A stretch of DNA of 34,394 bases from assembly GCA_003142535.1 (NCBI GenBank), contig PLMQ01000023.1, positions 39,859 through 74,252 of the forward strand, written 5' to 3'. The notes under the pieces were generated by a model. It saw nothing but the letters and a program-made list of their open reading frames with translations. It did not search any database and was not told where the DNA came from. Source of the DNA: Syntrophaceae bacterium. GTDB lineage: Bacteria; Desulfobacterota; Syntrophia; Syntrophales; Smithellaceae. Below, in pieces: positions 16,628 through 24,429 of the stretch. The position numbers and the translations under genes are program-made. Numbering within the stretch: the first letter of the stretch is position 1; each line of letters starts with the position of its first letter.

Positions 16628-18037
16628 ATGAACGAAAAACGAATTGAACATGACTTCCTGGGAGAATTGGAAGTGCCTGCTGATGCTTACTGGGGAATCC
16701 ACACCCAGCGGGCAGTGCAGAATTTCCCGATCAGCGGATACAAAGTAAACTCCTCCCTGATTAAAGCATTAGCCCTGGTCAAGAAAGCCTGCTGCCTCGC
16801 TAATGCCGAGCTTGAATTTCTCGGCAAGGATAAGGCTCGGGCAATAATCAGCGCCTGCGAGGAAGTTGCCGCAGACGGGTTTAGCGATCAATTTCCAGTT
16901 GATGCCCTGCAAGGCGGAGCCGGCACTTCCACCAATATGAATATGAACGAAGTTATCGCCAACCGCGCCATCGAAATCCTGGGCGGGAAAAAAGGCGACT
17001 ATCATCTTGTCCATCCGCTGGCAGATGTTAATCTTCATCAATCCACAAACGACACCTATCCGACGGCAGTCAAGATTGCCGCAATTTATGGTTTGCGCCG
17101 TCTCAGCCAAATCATTTCAAAACTGCAGGGAACATTTCAGGAAAAGGAAAAATCCTTCGGCCAGATAGTCAAGATGGGCAGGACCGAGTTGCAAGAGGCG
17201 GTCCCCATGACTATGGGCGCGGAATTCGCCGCTTTTGCCGAAGCAATCTCGCGTGATCGCTGGCGGACTTTCAAGGGCGAAGAACGTTTACGCGTCGTTA
17301 ATTTAGGCGGCACGGCAATTGGCACAGGTATCGCAGCACCGCGTGATTACATTTTTCTCGTCATTGAAAAATTGCGGGAAGTAACCGGCATGGGGCTTGC
17401 TCGCGCAGATATTCTGACCGGTGAAACAGCCAATGCCGATTCGTTTATCGAGGTCTCCGGAGTTCTCAAGGCTCATGCTTCCAACCTGATTAAAATTTCC
17501 GGAGATTTACGACTCTTGAATTTCATCGGTGAAATTCATCTTCCCCATTTGCAAGCCGGATCGTCTATTATGCCGGGGAAAGTTAATCCCGTTTTAATGG
17601 AAGCGGCAATTCAAACGGGCATCAAGGTCTCGGCAAATGATTTGATTGTCTCTGATGCCGTCAGCCGCGGTACTTTACAGATCAGTGAATTTTTCCCATT
17701 GATTGCTCATGCCTTTCTCCAATCCATTGATCTTCTGGTCAATATAGATACTCTGCTGGCTGCCCACATCAGCCAGATCACGGCTGACGAAAATGTCTGC
17801 CGTTATTATTTTGATCGCAGCCCGATGATTGTGACAGCTCTCCTGCCATTTATTGGTTATGATAAATCCGCTGCCTTACTTACCGAATATGAAAAATTAT
17901 TTAAGCATAATGCCGCAGCGAAAAAAAGTATCCGCGAATTTCTTGAAGAAAAATTAGGGAAAAATATAATCAAAAAAGCTTTCTCCCCGTATCAACTGAC
18001 TGCACTGGGATATAGAAATAATGGAACAGACTCCTAA
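16628..18037 (+). CDS. aspA: Aspartate ammonia-lyase
   Basis: AspA splits L-aspartate into fumarate and ammonium. The 469 residues are full length. The N-terminus DFLGELEVPADAYWGIHTQRA, the GGAGTSTNMNMNEV loop, HQSTNDTYPTAV and the family signature GSSIMPGKVNP (residues 311-321, catalytic Ser in the loop) are all present. These point to aspartase rather than fumarase, whose residues around the TNMN and N-terminal motifs differ slightly; class II fumarase is the alternative. The frame from a TTG at 16595 is longer, but the ATG at 16628 gives the conserved start. There is no strong ribosome site. It overlaps hydF by 17 bases, so it belongs to the maturation operon, where it may supply ammonium for the H-cluster bridge; that link is a hypothesis. 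Confidence 0.9.
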   Translation: MNEKRIEHDFLGELEVPADAYWGIHTQRAVQNFPISGYKVNSSLIKALALVKKACCLANAELEFLGKDKARAIISACEEVAADGFSDQFPVDALQGGAGTSTNMNMNEVIANRAIEILGGKKGDYHLVHPLADVNLHQSTNDTYPTAVKIAAIYGLRRLSQIISKLQGTFQEKEKSFGQIVKMGRTELQEAVPMTMGAEFAAFAEAISRDRWRTFKGEERLRVVNLGGTAIGTGIAAPRDYIFLVIEKLREVTGMGLARADILTGETANADSFIEVSGVLKAHASNLIKISGDLRLLNFIGEIHLPHLQAGSSIMPGKVNPVLMEAAIQTGIKVSANDLIVSDAVSRGTLQISEFFPLIAHAFLQSIDLLVNIDTLLAAHISQITADENVCRYYFDRSPMIVTALLPFIGYDKSAALLTEYEKLFKHNAAAKKSIREFLEEKLGKNIIKKAFSPYQLTALGYRNNGTDS

Positions 18038-19283
18038 AGGGAACAGACTGCACGTTGCCATTTTTGGACGAACCAACGTCGGTAAATCCAGCCTGCTCAA
18101 TTATCTTATCGGACAGGATATTGCCATTACATCTCCTGTTGCCGGAACAACAACTGATGTTGTAGAAAAAGCAACAGAGCTTCTTCCGCTCGGCCCCGTT
18201 CTTTTTCTGGATACGGCGGGACTTGACGATACCTCGGAGCTATCTACGCTGCGTCTGAATAAATCAAAAAAAATATTTGATCGCGCCGATGTTATCATCC
18301 TCGTTATTGAACCGGAAATATGGACAAATTATGAAATTGCAGTTGTGGAAGAAGCGGCTAAACGAAAAATTCCTGTACTGGCTGCCATCAATAAAATTGA
18401 TCTGCAAAAACCTACACCGGCTTTTATCCAACGAATTAAAGAAAAGGCAATGCATGTCATTTCGTTATCCAGTATAGATGCCGGCAATAGAGATATTTCT
18501 ATTGAAGCATTAAAAGCTCATTTGTTTGAATTGGCTCCTGCTGATTTTATCGCCGCTCCATCGCTCATTGGCGATTTGCTCCCGCCGGGCGGCATGGCGC
18601 TGCTTGTCGTCCCCATTGATCTGCAAGCGCCTAAAGGCAGATTAATCCTGCCCCAGGTACAAACAATTCGCGATGCGCTTGATAACGACGCTGCCGCGCT
18701 GGTTGTAAAAGAAAGAGAACTGGCAGCGGTGCTCACCAATTTAAAGCAGCCGCCCAGCATAGTCGTTTGTGATTCGCAGGCAATATTGAAGGTCAGCGCC
18801 GATATCCCCAAAACAATTCCCTGCACTACTTTTTCTATTCTCTTTGCCCGGCAAAAAGGAGATTTAACCGCAATGGCCGAAGGCGCAGCAAGCATTGACG
18901 ACTTGCAGCCCGGGGATAAAATTTTGATTGCCGAAGCCTGCTCCCATCATGCCCTGCAAGACGATATCGGCAGGGTAAAGATTCCCCGCTGGCTTAGGCA
19001 ATATGTTGGCGCAGAAATTCAGACAGATGTTTACAGCGGCAGGGATTATCCGGCCAACTTATCTGATTACAAATTGATCATTCACTGCGGGGGCTGCATG
19101 CTGACGCGCAGAGAAATGCTCAACCGTTTGCAAAAAGCGCGTGAAGCAAATATCCCTGTAACCAACTACGGTGTGGCTATCTCCTTTTTACAAGGTGTAA
19201 TTAAAAGAACCTTAGAACCTTTCCCGGCCGCACTTTCTGCTTTGGAAAGGCAAATGAAGTCAAAGAAAAAAAGGAATATTTAA
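18021..19283 (+). CDS. hydF: [FeFe] hydrogenase H-cluster maturation GTPase
   Basis: HydF is the scaffold on which the 2Fe subcluster is finished before transfer to apo-hydrogenase. The 420 residues show a TrmE-like GTPase domain with P-loop GRTNVGKS (residues 16-23), AGTTTD, DTAGLDD and NKID, then a dimerisation domain, and a C-terminal cluster-binding domain with Cys307-x-His309 and His355-Cys356-x-x-Cys359. This matches the family pattern CxH...HCxxC. The ATG at 18021 lies inside the aspA 3' end. The next gene, hydG, follows after 75 bases that are wholly occupied by a repeat element. The call is secure. Confidence 0.96.
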   Translation: MEQTPKGNRLHVAIFGRTNVGKSSLLNYLIGQDIAITSPVAGTTTDVVEKATELLPLGPVLFLDTAGLDDTSELSTLRLNKSKKIFDRADVIILVIEPEIWTNYEIAVVEEAAKRKIPVLAAINKIDLQKPTPAFIQRIKEKAMHVISLSSIDAGNRDISIEALKAHLFELAPADFIAAPSLIGDLLPPGGMALLVVPIDLQAPKGRLILPQVQTIRDALDNDAAALVVKERELAAVLTNLKQPPSIVVCDSQAILKVSADIPKTIPCTTFSILFARQKGDLTAMAEGAASIDDLQPGDKILIAEACSHHALQDDIGRVKIPRWLRQYVGAEIQTDVYSGRDYPANLSDYKLIIHCGGCMLTRREMLNRLQKAREANIPVTNYGVAISFLQGVIKRTLEPFPAALSALERQMKSKKKRNI

Positions 19284-19356
19284 TCACGGGCTTATGACCT
19301 CTCGCCACCTTCAGGTGGTTAGGTTATACGCTTCGCTTGCGAGATTGGAGTTTCAC
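19284..19356 (+). repeat. Dispersed palindromic repeat, copy 5, supplying the hydG ribosome site
   Basis: The copy starts TCACGGG directly after the hydF stop and ends GGAGTTTCAC two bases before the hydG ATG. Its last 52 bases (19305-19356) match copy 4 (30833-30884) with about five differences by eye. It contains the hairpin CCACC-ttca-GGTGG (19305-19318). The GGAG at 19347-19350, eight bases from the ATG, is the only Shine-Dalgarno candidate for hydG, so the repeat provides the ribosome binding site. Confidence 0.75.
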
Positions 19357-19358
19357 TA

Positions 19359-20756
19359 ATGAACAAAGATTTTATCATTGATGAACAAATAGAAAAGCTG
19401 CTCGCTTGCGCTATCGCGCCGGATAAAAGCAGAGTCCTCGAAATTATCGCCAAAGCCGAAAAGCTCAAAGGCCTTACTCCCGAAGAAACAGCAGTGCTTT
19501 TACAAACCGAAGATGAAGAACTAATCGAGATAATCTCGCATACAGCACGAAAGATCAAAGAGGCTATTTACGGCAACCGTCTTGTTATCTTTGCTCCGCT
19601 TTATATCGCCAATCTCTGCGCTAATAATTGCCTTTACTGCGGATTCCGCCGCGACAATAAAGAACTTCAGCGCGTAGCTTTAAGCATGGAACAAATTGCC
19701 AACGAAGTGCGTGTTCTGGAACGCGAAGGCCACAAGAGGCTTCTGATGCTTTGCGGTGAGCACCCTACCCGTTCCAGCCTTGATTATTTTATGGAGGCAA
19801 TTGAAACAGCTTATGCCGTAAAAACAGAACACGGCGGCGAGATTCGCCGGATTAATGTCGAGGTTGCTCCGCTCGAAGTCGAAGAGTTCAAGCGTTTAAA
19901 GAAAACAGGCATCGGAACTTATGTCTTATTTCAGGAAACATATCATCATGCAACTTATAAAACGATGCACCCCAGCGGCCCCAAGAAAGATTTTGCCTGG
20001 CGGCTTACAGCCATGCACCGCGCGCAGGAAGGCGGAATTAATGACGTCGGCATCGGCGCTCTCTTCGGACTTTATGATTACAAATTTGAAGTTTTAGGTT
20101 TACTTACCCACGCGCTGCAACTGGAAAAAGATTGCGGTATCGGCCCACATACTATTTCCATCCCCCGGCTGGAACCGGCCTTTAATGCTCCTGCCGCCAT
20201 CAAACCGCCGCATCCGGTCAGCGATCATGATTTCAAAAAACTCGTCGCCATCATCCGCCTGGCCGTTCCCTATACGGGCATGATTCTGTCCACGCGGGAA
20301 ACAGCCGCTATCCGCAGAGAAGTGTTTGAATTGGGCGTCTCGCAAATCAGCGCCGGGTCGCGCACGAATCCCGGCGGATATCAGCAGGATTCCAGTGAGG
20401 CTTTCCGCGCTGCGCAATTTAATCTCGGCGATACCAGAACTCCGGATGAAGTAATTATGGATATCAGCACACATGGGCATATCCCCAGTTTCTGTACCGC
20501 CTGCTACAGGCTGGGACGCACAGGAAAAGATTTTATGGAATTAGCCAAACCCGGATTAATTCAGAAATTCTGTCAGACTAATGCCCTTTTCACGTTCAAG
20601 GAATACCTGATGGATTACGCGAGCCCCGCCACACGCAAGATCGGTGAAAAGTTGATTAACCAAACCGTGGAAGATAAATTTAAACCCCGAATGAAAAAAT
20701 CAATTCTTACCCGCCTGCAGAGTATTGAAGAAGGCAAACGAGATGTCTATATCTAA
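19359..20756 (+). CDS. hydG: [FeFe] hydrogenase maturase, tyrosine lyase
   Basis: HydG is a radical SAM enzyme that cleaves tyrosine to p-cresol plus dehydroglycine and from the latter makes the CO and CN ligands of the H-cluster on its auxiliary cluster. The 465 residues show the radical SAM motif Cys87-x3-Cys91-x2-Cys94 (CANNCLYC) and the C-terminal auxiliary-cluster motif Cys379-x2-Cys382-x22-Cys405, which separates HydG from the thiamine enzyme ThiH. The following TRDE-type strands (GEHPTR, NVEVAPLE, YVLFQETYH) are typical. It overlaps hydE by 14 bases. The order aspA-hydF-hydG-hydE identifies the maturation operon. Confidence 0.96.
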   Translation: MNKDFIIDEQIEKLLACAIAPDKSRVLEIIAKAEKLKGLTPEETAVLLQTEDEELIEIISHTARKIKEAIYGNRLVIFAPLYIANLCANNCLYCGFRRDNKELQRVALSMEQIANEVRVLEREGHKRLLMLCGEHPTRSSLDYFMEAIETAYAVKTEHGGEIRRINVEVAPLEVEEFKRLKKTGIGTYVLFQETYHHATYKTMHPSGPKKDFAWRLTAMHRAQEGGINDVGIGALFGLYDYKFEVLGLLTHALQLEKDCGIGPHTISIPRLEPAFNAPAAIKPPHPVSDHDFKKLVAIIRLAVPYTGMILSTRETAAIRREVFELGVSQISAGSRTNPGGYQQDSSEAFRAAQFNLGDTRTPDEVIMDISTHGHIPSFCTACYRLGRTGKDFMELAKPGLIQKFCQTNALFTFKEYLMDYASPATRKIGEKLINQTVEDKFKPRMKKSILTRLQSIEEGKRDVYI

Positions 20757-21822
20757 AGCTAATAATCACTCAAAAGATTTAATCGAAAAAGCCGTTGCCG
20801 GTCATGACCTGACTCGTGACGATATTGTCCAGCTTCTTTCACTCGTCGGCAAAGATGCGGAAATACTTTTGGCGGCCGCGGACACTGTAAGAAAACAATA
20901 TGTCGGAGACGAAGTATATCTGCGCGGCATCATCGAATTCTCCAATTACTGCGAACGCAACTGCCTCTATTGCGGATTGAGAACCGGGAATTCAAAACTG
21001 CGGCATTACCGGATGACGGAAGATGACATTATCGCCACTGCAAAGCAAGTTAAGAAAATGCAGGTGCCGACAGTTGTTCTGCAATCCGGAGAAGATTCGT
21101 TTTTCACCACCGCTATAATTTGCCGTATCATTCAAAGAATCAGAAAAGAAACCGGATTGATCATAACTCTGTCTATCGGCGAAAGATCATATGAAGATTA
21201 TCAGGCATTCAAAAAGGCGGGGGCCGACCGTTACCTTTTGAAACATGAAACGGCATCCGCTGAATTATTTCAACAAATGCGTCCCGGCTGCAAACTGGAA
21301 AGCCGCGTTCAATGTTTGCAGTGGCTCAAAGAGTTGGGATTTGAAGTTGGAACTGGCAACATGGTCGGCCTGCCTAAACAGACGCGAGAAACACTGGCCG
21401 ACGATCTTCTGTTTATGAAAGACATGGATGCAGATATGCTCGGCATCGGCCCTTACATTGCGCATCCCGAAACACCTCTTGCCGCTTCGCCGAACGGCGA
21501 TGTTGAACTTACTTTAAAAGTATTGGCTATTGCCCGACTAATCACCCGTAACGCAAATATCCCGGCAACCACTGCCTTAGGCACACTTGATCCTGAAGGC
21601 CGCCTGAAAGCATTGCAAGCCGGAGCTAATGTGGTTATGCCTGATTTCACCCCTCTGAAATATAAGAATCTTTATGACATCTATCCCGGTCGAACGGATG
21701 TCGGCTCACCGGCAGATATTATTGCCAAACTCAAAAATGATCTTGCTTCTATTGGCAGAACAATTCTTTTCGGCGATGGTTACCGACCGGGCAAGACAAT
21801 TAATAGCCAGACCAATATTTGA
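20743..21822 (+). CDS. hydE: [FeFe] hydrogenase maturase, radical SAM
   Basis: HydE is a radical SAM enzyme that acts on the iron-cysteine synthon made by HydG during assembly of the H-cluster dinuclear site. The 359 residues carry the motif Cys70-x3-Cys74-x2-Cys77 (CERNCLYCGL) in a BioB-like barrel with VLQSGED, GERSYEDY, LKHETASAELFQQMRPG and the family end FGDGY. The ATG at 20743 is chosen over a TTG at 20725; a purine-rich stretch (AGAAGG) in the hydG tail is its ribosome site. It is the last gene of the locus. No terminator hairpin is obvious in the following 165 bases. BioB or PylB are the nearest other families, but neighbours make HydE clear. Confidence 0.95.
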   Translation: MSISKANNHSKDLIEKAVAGHDLTRDDIVQLLSLVGKDAEILLAAADTVRKQYVGDEVYLRGIIEFSNYCERNCLYCGLRTGNSKLRHYRMTEDDIIATAKQVKKMQVPTVVLQSGEDSFFTTAIICRIIQRIRKETGLIITLSIGERSYEDYQAFKKAGADRYLLKHETASAELFQQMRPGCKLESRVQCLQWLKELGFEVGTGNMVGLPKQTRETLADDLLFMKDMDADMLGIGPYIAHPETPLAASPNGDVELTLKVLAIARLITRNANIPATTALGTLDPEGRLKALQAGANVVMPDFTPLKYKNLYDIYPGRTDVGSPADIIAKLKNDLASIGRTILFGDGYRPGKTINSQTNI

Positions 21823-21989
21823 CTTTACAAACACTGGCAGATTAAGTTTCGTCACTTTTAACGCCTTCATCTACAAATCAATAGATTCAATAAGCATAGT
21901 AAACTGAACATTACGAATTGAAAGAGATTGAACGCAAGAATTGAGCCGCTTGTCGACTCGAATGATTTGTTATGGGGTTTTTTATAAAT

Positions 21990-22319
21990 TCATTTTTTAG
22001 TAATATTCGGCTGTTTATTTTGCTGTGTTTGTTCTGTTTTGAAATGATTATTTTGGTCTATTTTTTTATTCTCCGTGCGGAATTCGAAAAAGACGAGTAC
22101 GGAAGTAAGAAAAGCGATAACAATAGTAAGACCGATAAGAACATTGGTAAGTTTTGCTATCTTCTTTGCATTTTTTTCAGATTCTTCCGCAAGAAGAACA
22201 AGGAGATCAGCCATGTCGATCGAGAGCCCCGTTATAGTCCGGTATTCACTGCTACCAATGGGGCCAGCTTTCGGTCTTTGTTTCATGCTTTCAAGGATTT
22301 CATTGATCTTCGGATTCAT
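21990..22319 (-). CDS. Small single-span membrane protein of unknown function
   Basis: A 109-residue protein that I do not recognise. Residues 1-55 are soluble and mostly helical (GLSIDMADLLVLLAEESEKNAKKIAKL), residues about 58-79 form one transmembrane helix (NVLIGLTIVIAFLTSVLVFF), and the tail is rich in Lys, Gln and Asn. AAGGAAAA lies eight bases upstream of the ATG. Two frames on the plus strand overlap it (21972-22352 and 22075-22371), but their translations look like reverse-strand shadows. It is followed on the other side by hydE, convergent. The secreted TPR gene (22374-23873) lies just upstream in the same direction, so the two may be a unit. Confidence 0.6.
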   Translation of the reverse strand: MNPKINEILESMKQRPKAGPIGSSEYRTITGLSIDMADLLVLLAEESEKNAKKIAKLTNVLIGLTIVIAFLTSVLVFFEFRTENKKIDQNNHFKTEQTQQNKQPNITKK

Positions 22320-22373
22320 GCTATTTTCCTTTATAATGTCTTTTTCCTATAACAATTATTGGAGGTTATGAGT

Positions 22374-23873
22374 TCACCATTCGATACCTTTTTTATTTAG
22401 CAAGGTTTGTGCACTTTTGTTGCCAAGTTTGGCGGCAGATTTCCAATCACGAATTGCTTGTTCTTCATTACCTATTTTGTAATGGGCATTCCCTAGCACG
22501 ACATAGAGCACTGTATTTATTTTGTCATCATTTGGATCCAGCTTAATAGCTGTATTAAGATCACTAATAGTTTGTTTATAATTTCCTAATGGAAAGTAAG
22601 CTATACCTCGATTTGCGTATGCATGTGAATATTTTGGCGCAATGTCAATTGCTCTGTTTAGCTCAATGACTGCTTGGCTATAATCCTTTTTTCTAAGATA
22701 TAACACGCCTATGTTATGATAGGCCTGTGCATTATATGGATCCAATTTAATTGCTCTATTAGTATAATCTAATGCCTCCTCATAATTGCCTTGGGTATAC
22801 TCAAATAGTCCCCGCACATTATAAACTTCCGCAGAATCGGGATCGAGATTGATAGCTTTTTTCATATCTAGATAGGCTCTAATCTTATTTCCTAATCCAA
22901 AGTGAGCATCACTCCGACATAAATAAGCTAACGCATTATCTGGACTCAATTTAATGGCTTTCTCGGCATCTTCCATCTGTCTTTCATGATTGCGTATACA
23001 GGAAAAAAGTGCCCCTCGAATCACATATGCATATGAATAATTAGGGTCCAGTTCGATAGCTCTATTGGCATCTATCAGACCTTTTTCATAATCACGAAGT
23101 CTAAAGTAAATATAGCTACGTCCAACATATGCAAATGCAGAATTCGGATCTAGTTCTATAGCCTTATTCGAATCTTCAATTGCGTTGTCATTTTTACCCA
23201 ATTTCGTATAAAGGTGCCCACGAATAGCATAAGCTAAGGCATACTGAGGATTTTTGTGTATAGCATCGGTTAGTTCATTGATTGCTTCTGGAAGCTTTCC
23301 GGAAATTGATAGCTCAATACCTTTCCGAAACATTTCTACGGCGTTCATTCCTTCTATGGCTTTCATGTACTGAGCAATTTTCTTTTCGTTTGTTGGATCT
23401 GTTTTTAATTCATTTTTCAACTTTTCTATTTCCGCAAATTGTTCCTTAAGCATTTTCCTTGCTTCTTCTAACTCTCTCGCATTTTGCAAATCTTTGTGTA
23501 GAGAATTAACTTTATCAACCACGTCCTGCGGGTCTGCGGCAATTTTCGCTTTAAGCCAGTATACTTTGCCATCCCAAGTTTCTTCTATCCTCTCAGCGCT
23601 CACTATTCCGGCAGTCAGGGTGGTAATCTGGTCTTTTGTCATTTGAAAGTTTTTTACTTCTGTTTGGCTTTCCAGATATGTACCCAATTCTTCCAGAAGA
23701 AGCCTTTTCACTTGTTCCAATGCTAATGCCCTGCAAGATACTTTACTGTCATATTCGCTTGCCTGATACGTGTATTCCTTAATGAAGGTTTTGGTTTCAG
23801 CAAATGTTAGATTGGGAATGAATAACAGAAATAAAAAAGAAAAAAGGATGATCCTTGCCAATGTGGATGTCAT
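22374..23873 (-). CDS. Secreted TPR-repeat protein
   Basis: A 499-residue exported protein. Residues 1-25 form a signal peptide (ARIILFSFLFLLFIPNLTFA, cleavage after TFA). Residues 26-115 form a globular domain rich in SCRALALEQVKRLLLEELG-like helix, resembling domains at the start of some periplasmic LPP20/FlgT-like proteins; that similarity is only a visual impression. A short coiled-coil region (about 125-155, LHKDLQNARELEEARKMLKE) leads to about nine tetratricopeptide repeats to the C-terminus, each with the pattern A-Y-x-x-R-G...AI-x-x-DP. AAAGGAGAC precedes the ATG. A periplasmic scaffold is likely. The region is more AT-rich by eye than the hydrogenase genes. Confidence 0.82.
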   Translation of the reverse strand: MTSTLARIILFSFLFLLFIPNLTFAETKTFIKEYTYQASEYDSKVSCRALALEQVKRLLLEELGTYLESQTEVKNFQMTKDQITTLTAGIVSAERIEETWDGKVYWLKAKIAADPQDVVDKVNSLHKDLQNARELEEARKMLKEQFAEIEKLKNELKTDPTNEKKIAQYMKAIEGMNAVEMFRKGIELSISGKLPEAINELTDAIHKNPQYALAYAIRGHLYTKLGKNDNAIEDSNKAIELDPNSAFAYVGRSYIYFRLRDYEKGLIDANRAIELDPNYSYAYVIRGALFSCIRNHERQMEDAEKAIKLSPDNALAYLCRSDAHFGLGNKIRAYLDMKKAINLDPDSAEVYNVRGLFEYTQGNYEEALDYTNRAIKLDPYNAQAYHNIGVLYLRKKDYSQAVIELNRAIDIAPKYSHAYANRGIAYFPLGNYKQTISDLNTAIKLDPNDDKINTVLYVVLGNAHYKIGNEEQAIRDWKSAAKLGNKSAQTLLNKKGIEW

Positions 23874-24100
23874 AGATTGTCTCCTTTTTATAAACCGACG
23901 ACATTTTTTATATCAACCCTGAACAATCCGCAATATATATTATCGATTTCCGATTGAAAGGACGGATGAAATTACCGACTTAGGGAAACAACATTTCAGG
24001 AAGCAGTGCTTGCTAAAAGTATATAGACGGCATCAGAGATGGTGATTCATACAACTGGGGATTACTTCCGCTACTTCTCAGCAAAAATATTTGCTCGTAG

Positions 24101-24263
24101 TCACAAGTCGGAATTGGTAAGTTGTAATGAGTCCCACGCTTCAGAAACAAAGTGTACTGAAGCCTGTAGGACGAATTATCCCGCCTGAGAAGCAAGGCGG
24201 GGAACAATCCCGCGCAGCGGAGGGTAAATACCCCAAAGCAAGTCTTAGGGTATTTACCCGTGG
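24101..24263 (-). repeat. Dispersed palindromic repeat, copy 3
   Basis: It begins TCACAAGTCGGAATTGG, identical to the first 17 bases of copy 1, and ends in ACCCGTGG. Read on the minus strand it has the core TTTACCCTCCGC-tgc-GCGGGATTGTT, nearly the same as in copy 2 (6245-6266). It is longer than copy 1 because an extra hairpin block is inserted (CTTCAG...CTGAAG and CCGCCT...AGGCGG). No frame of note is present. Confidence 0.75.
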
Positions 24264-24371
24264 TTTCCGGTTCTGCTTACCGTTGCGTCAAGTTATGATA
24301 TGCCTTTCTAATTGACAAATTCACTCTCTTTAACTAAAGTTAAAAAGATATAAGCATTCATAAATATAAAC

Positions 24372-24393
24372 ATTATGTCATTATTGACATAAT
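24372..24393. promoter_or_regulatory. CRP/FNR-type inverted repeat upstream of fdhA
   Basis: A perfect inverted repeat, ATTATGTCA (24372-24380) and TGACATAAT (24385-24393), with a 4-base spacer. The 5-4-5 core TGTCA-N4-TGACA has the geometry of CRP/FNR-family operators. It lies about 37 bases ahead of the fdhA ATG. The right arm also contains TTGACA (24384-24389), which could be a -35 box, so binding might block or position polymerase. The regulator is unknown. Confidence 0.45.
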
Positions 24394-24429
24394 TGTAATA
24401 GTTACGTCTCTGGAGAATAGGAGCATCCT

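Larger units (their letters stand above)
23874..24429. other. Gene-free region between TPR gene and fdhA
   Basis: This 556-bp divergent gap has no convincing gene. Small frames at 24013-24207 and 24127-24315 lie wholly or partly in repeat copy 3 and have no family likeness. It contains promoters for both flanking genes, the repeat at 24101-24263, and the inverted repeat at 24372-24393 just ahead of fdhA. Confidence 0.6.

Noticed and set aside
19359-20756. ThiH (thiamine tyrosine lyase) instead of HydG
   Set aside because: The C-terminal Cys-x2-Cys-x22-Cys motif and the hydF and hydE neighbours indicate HydG.
21972-22371. Two plus-strand frames (126 and 98 residues) with hydrophobic starts
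   Set aside because: They are the reverse of the small membrane protein, which has a better ribosome site and more protein-like composition on the minus strand.
24127-24315. A 62-residue frame in the gap before fdhA
   Set aside because: It is made mostly of repeat copy 3 and has no ribosome site.
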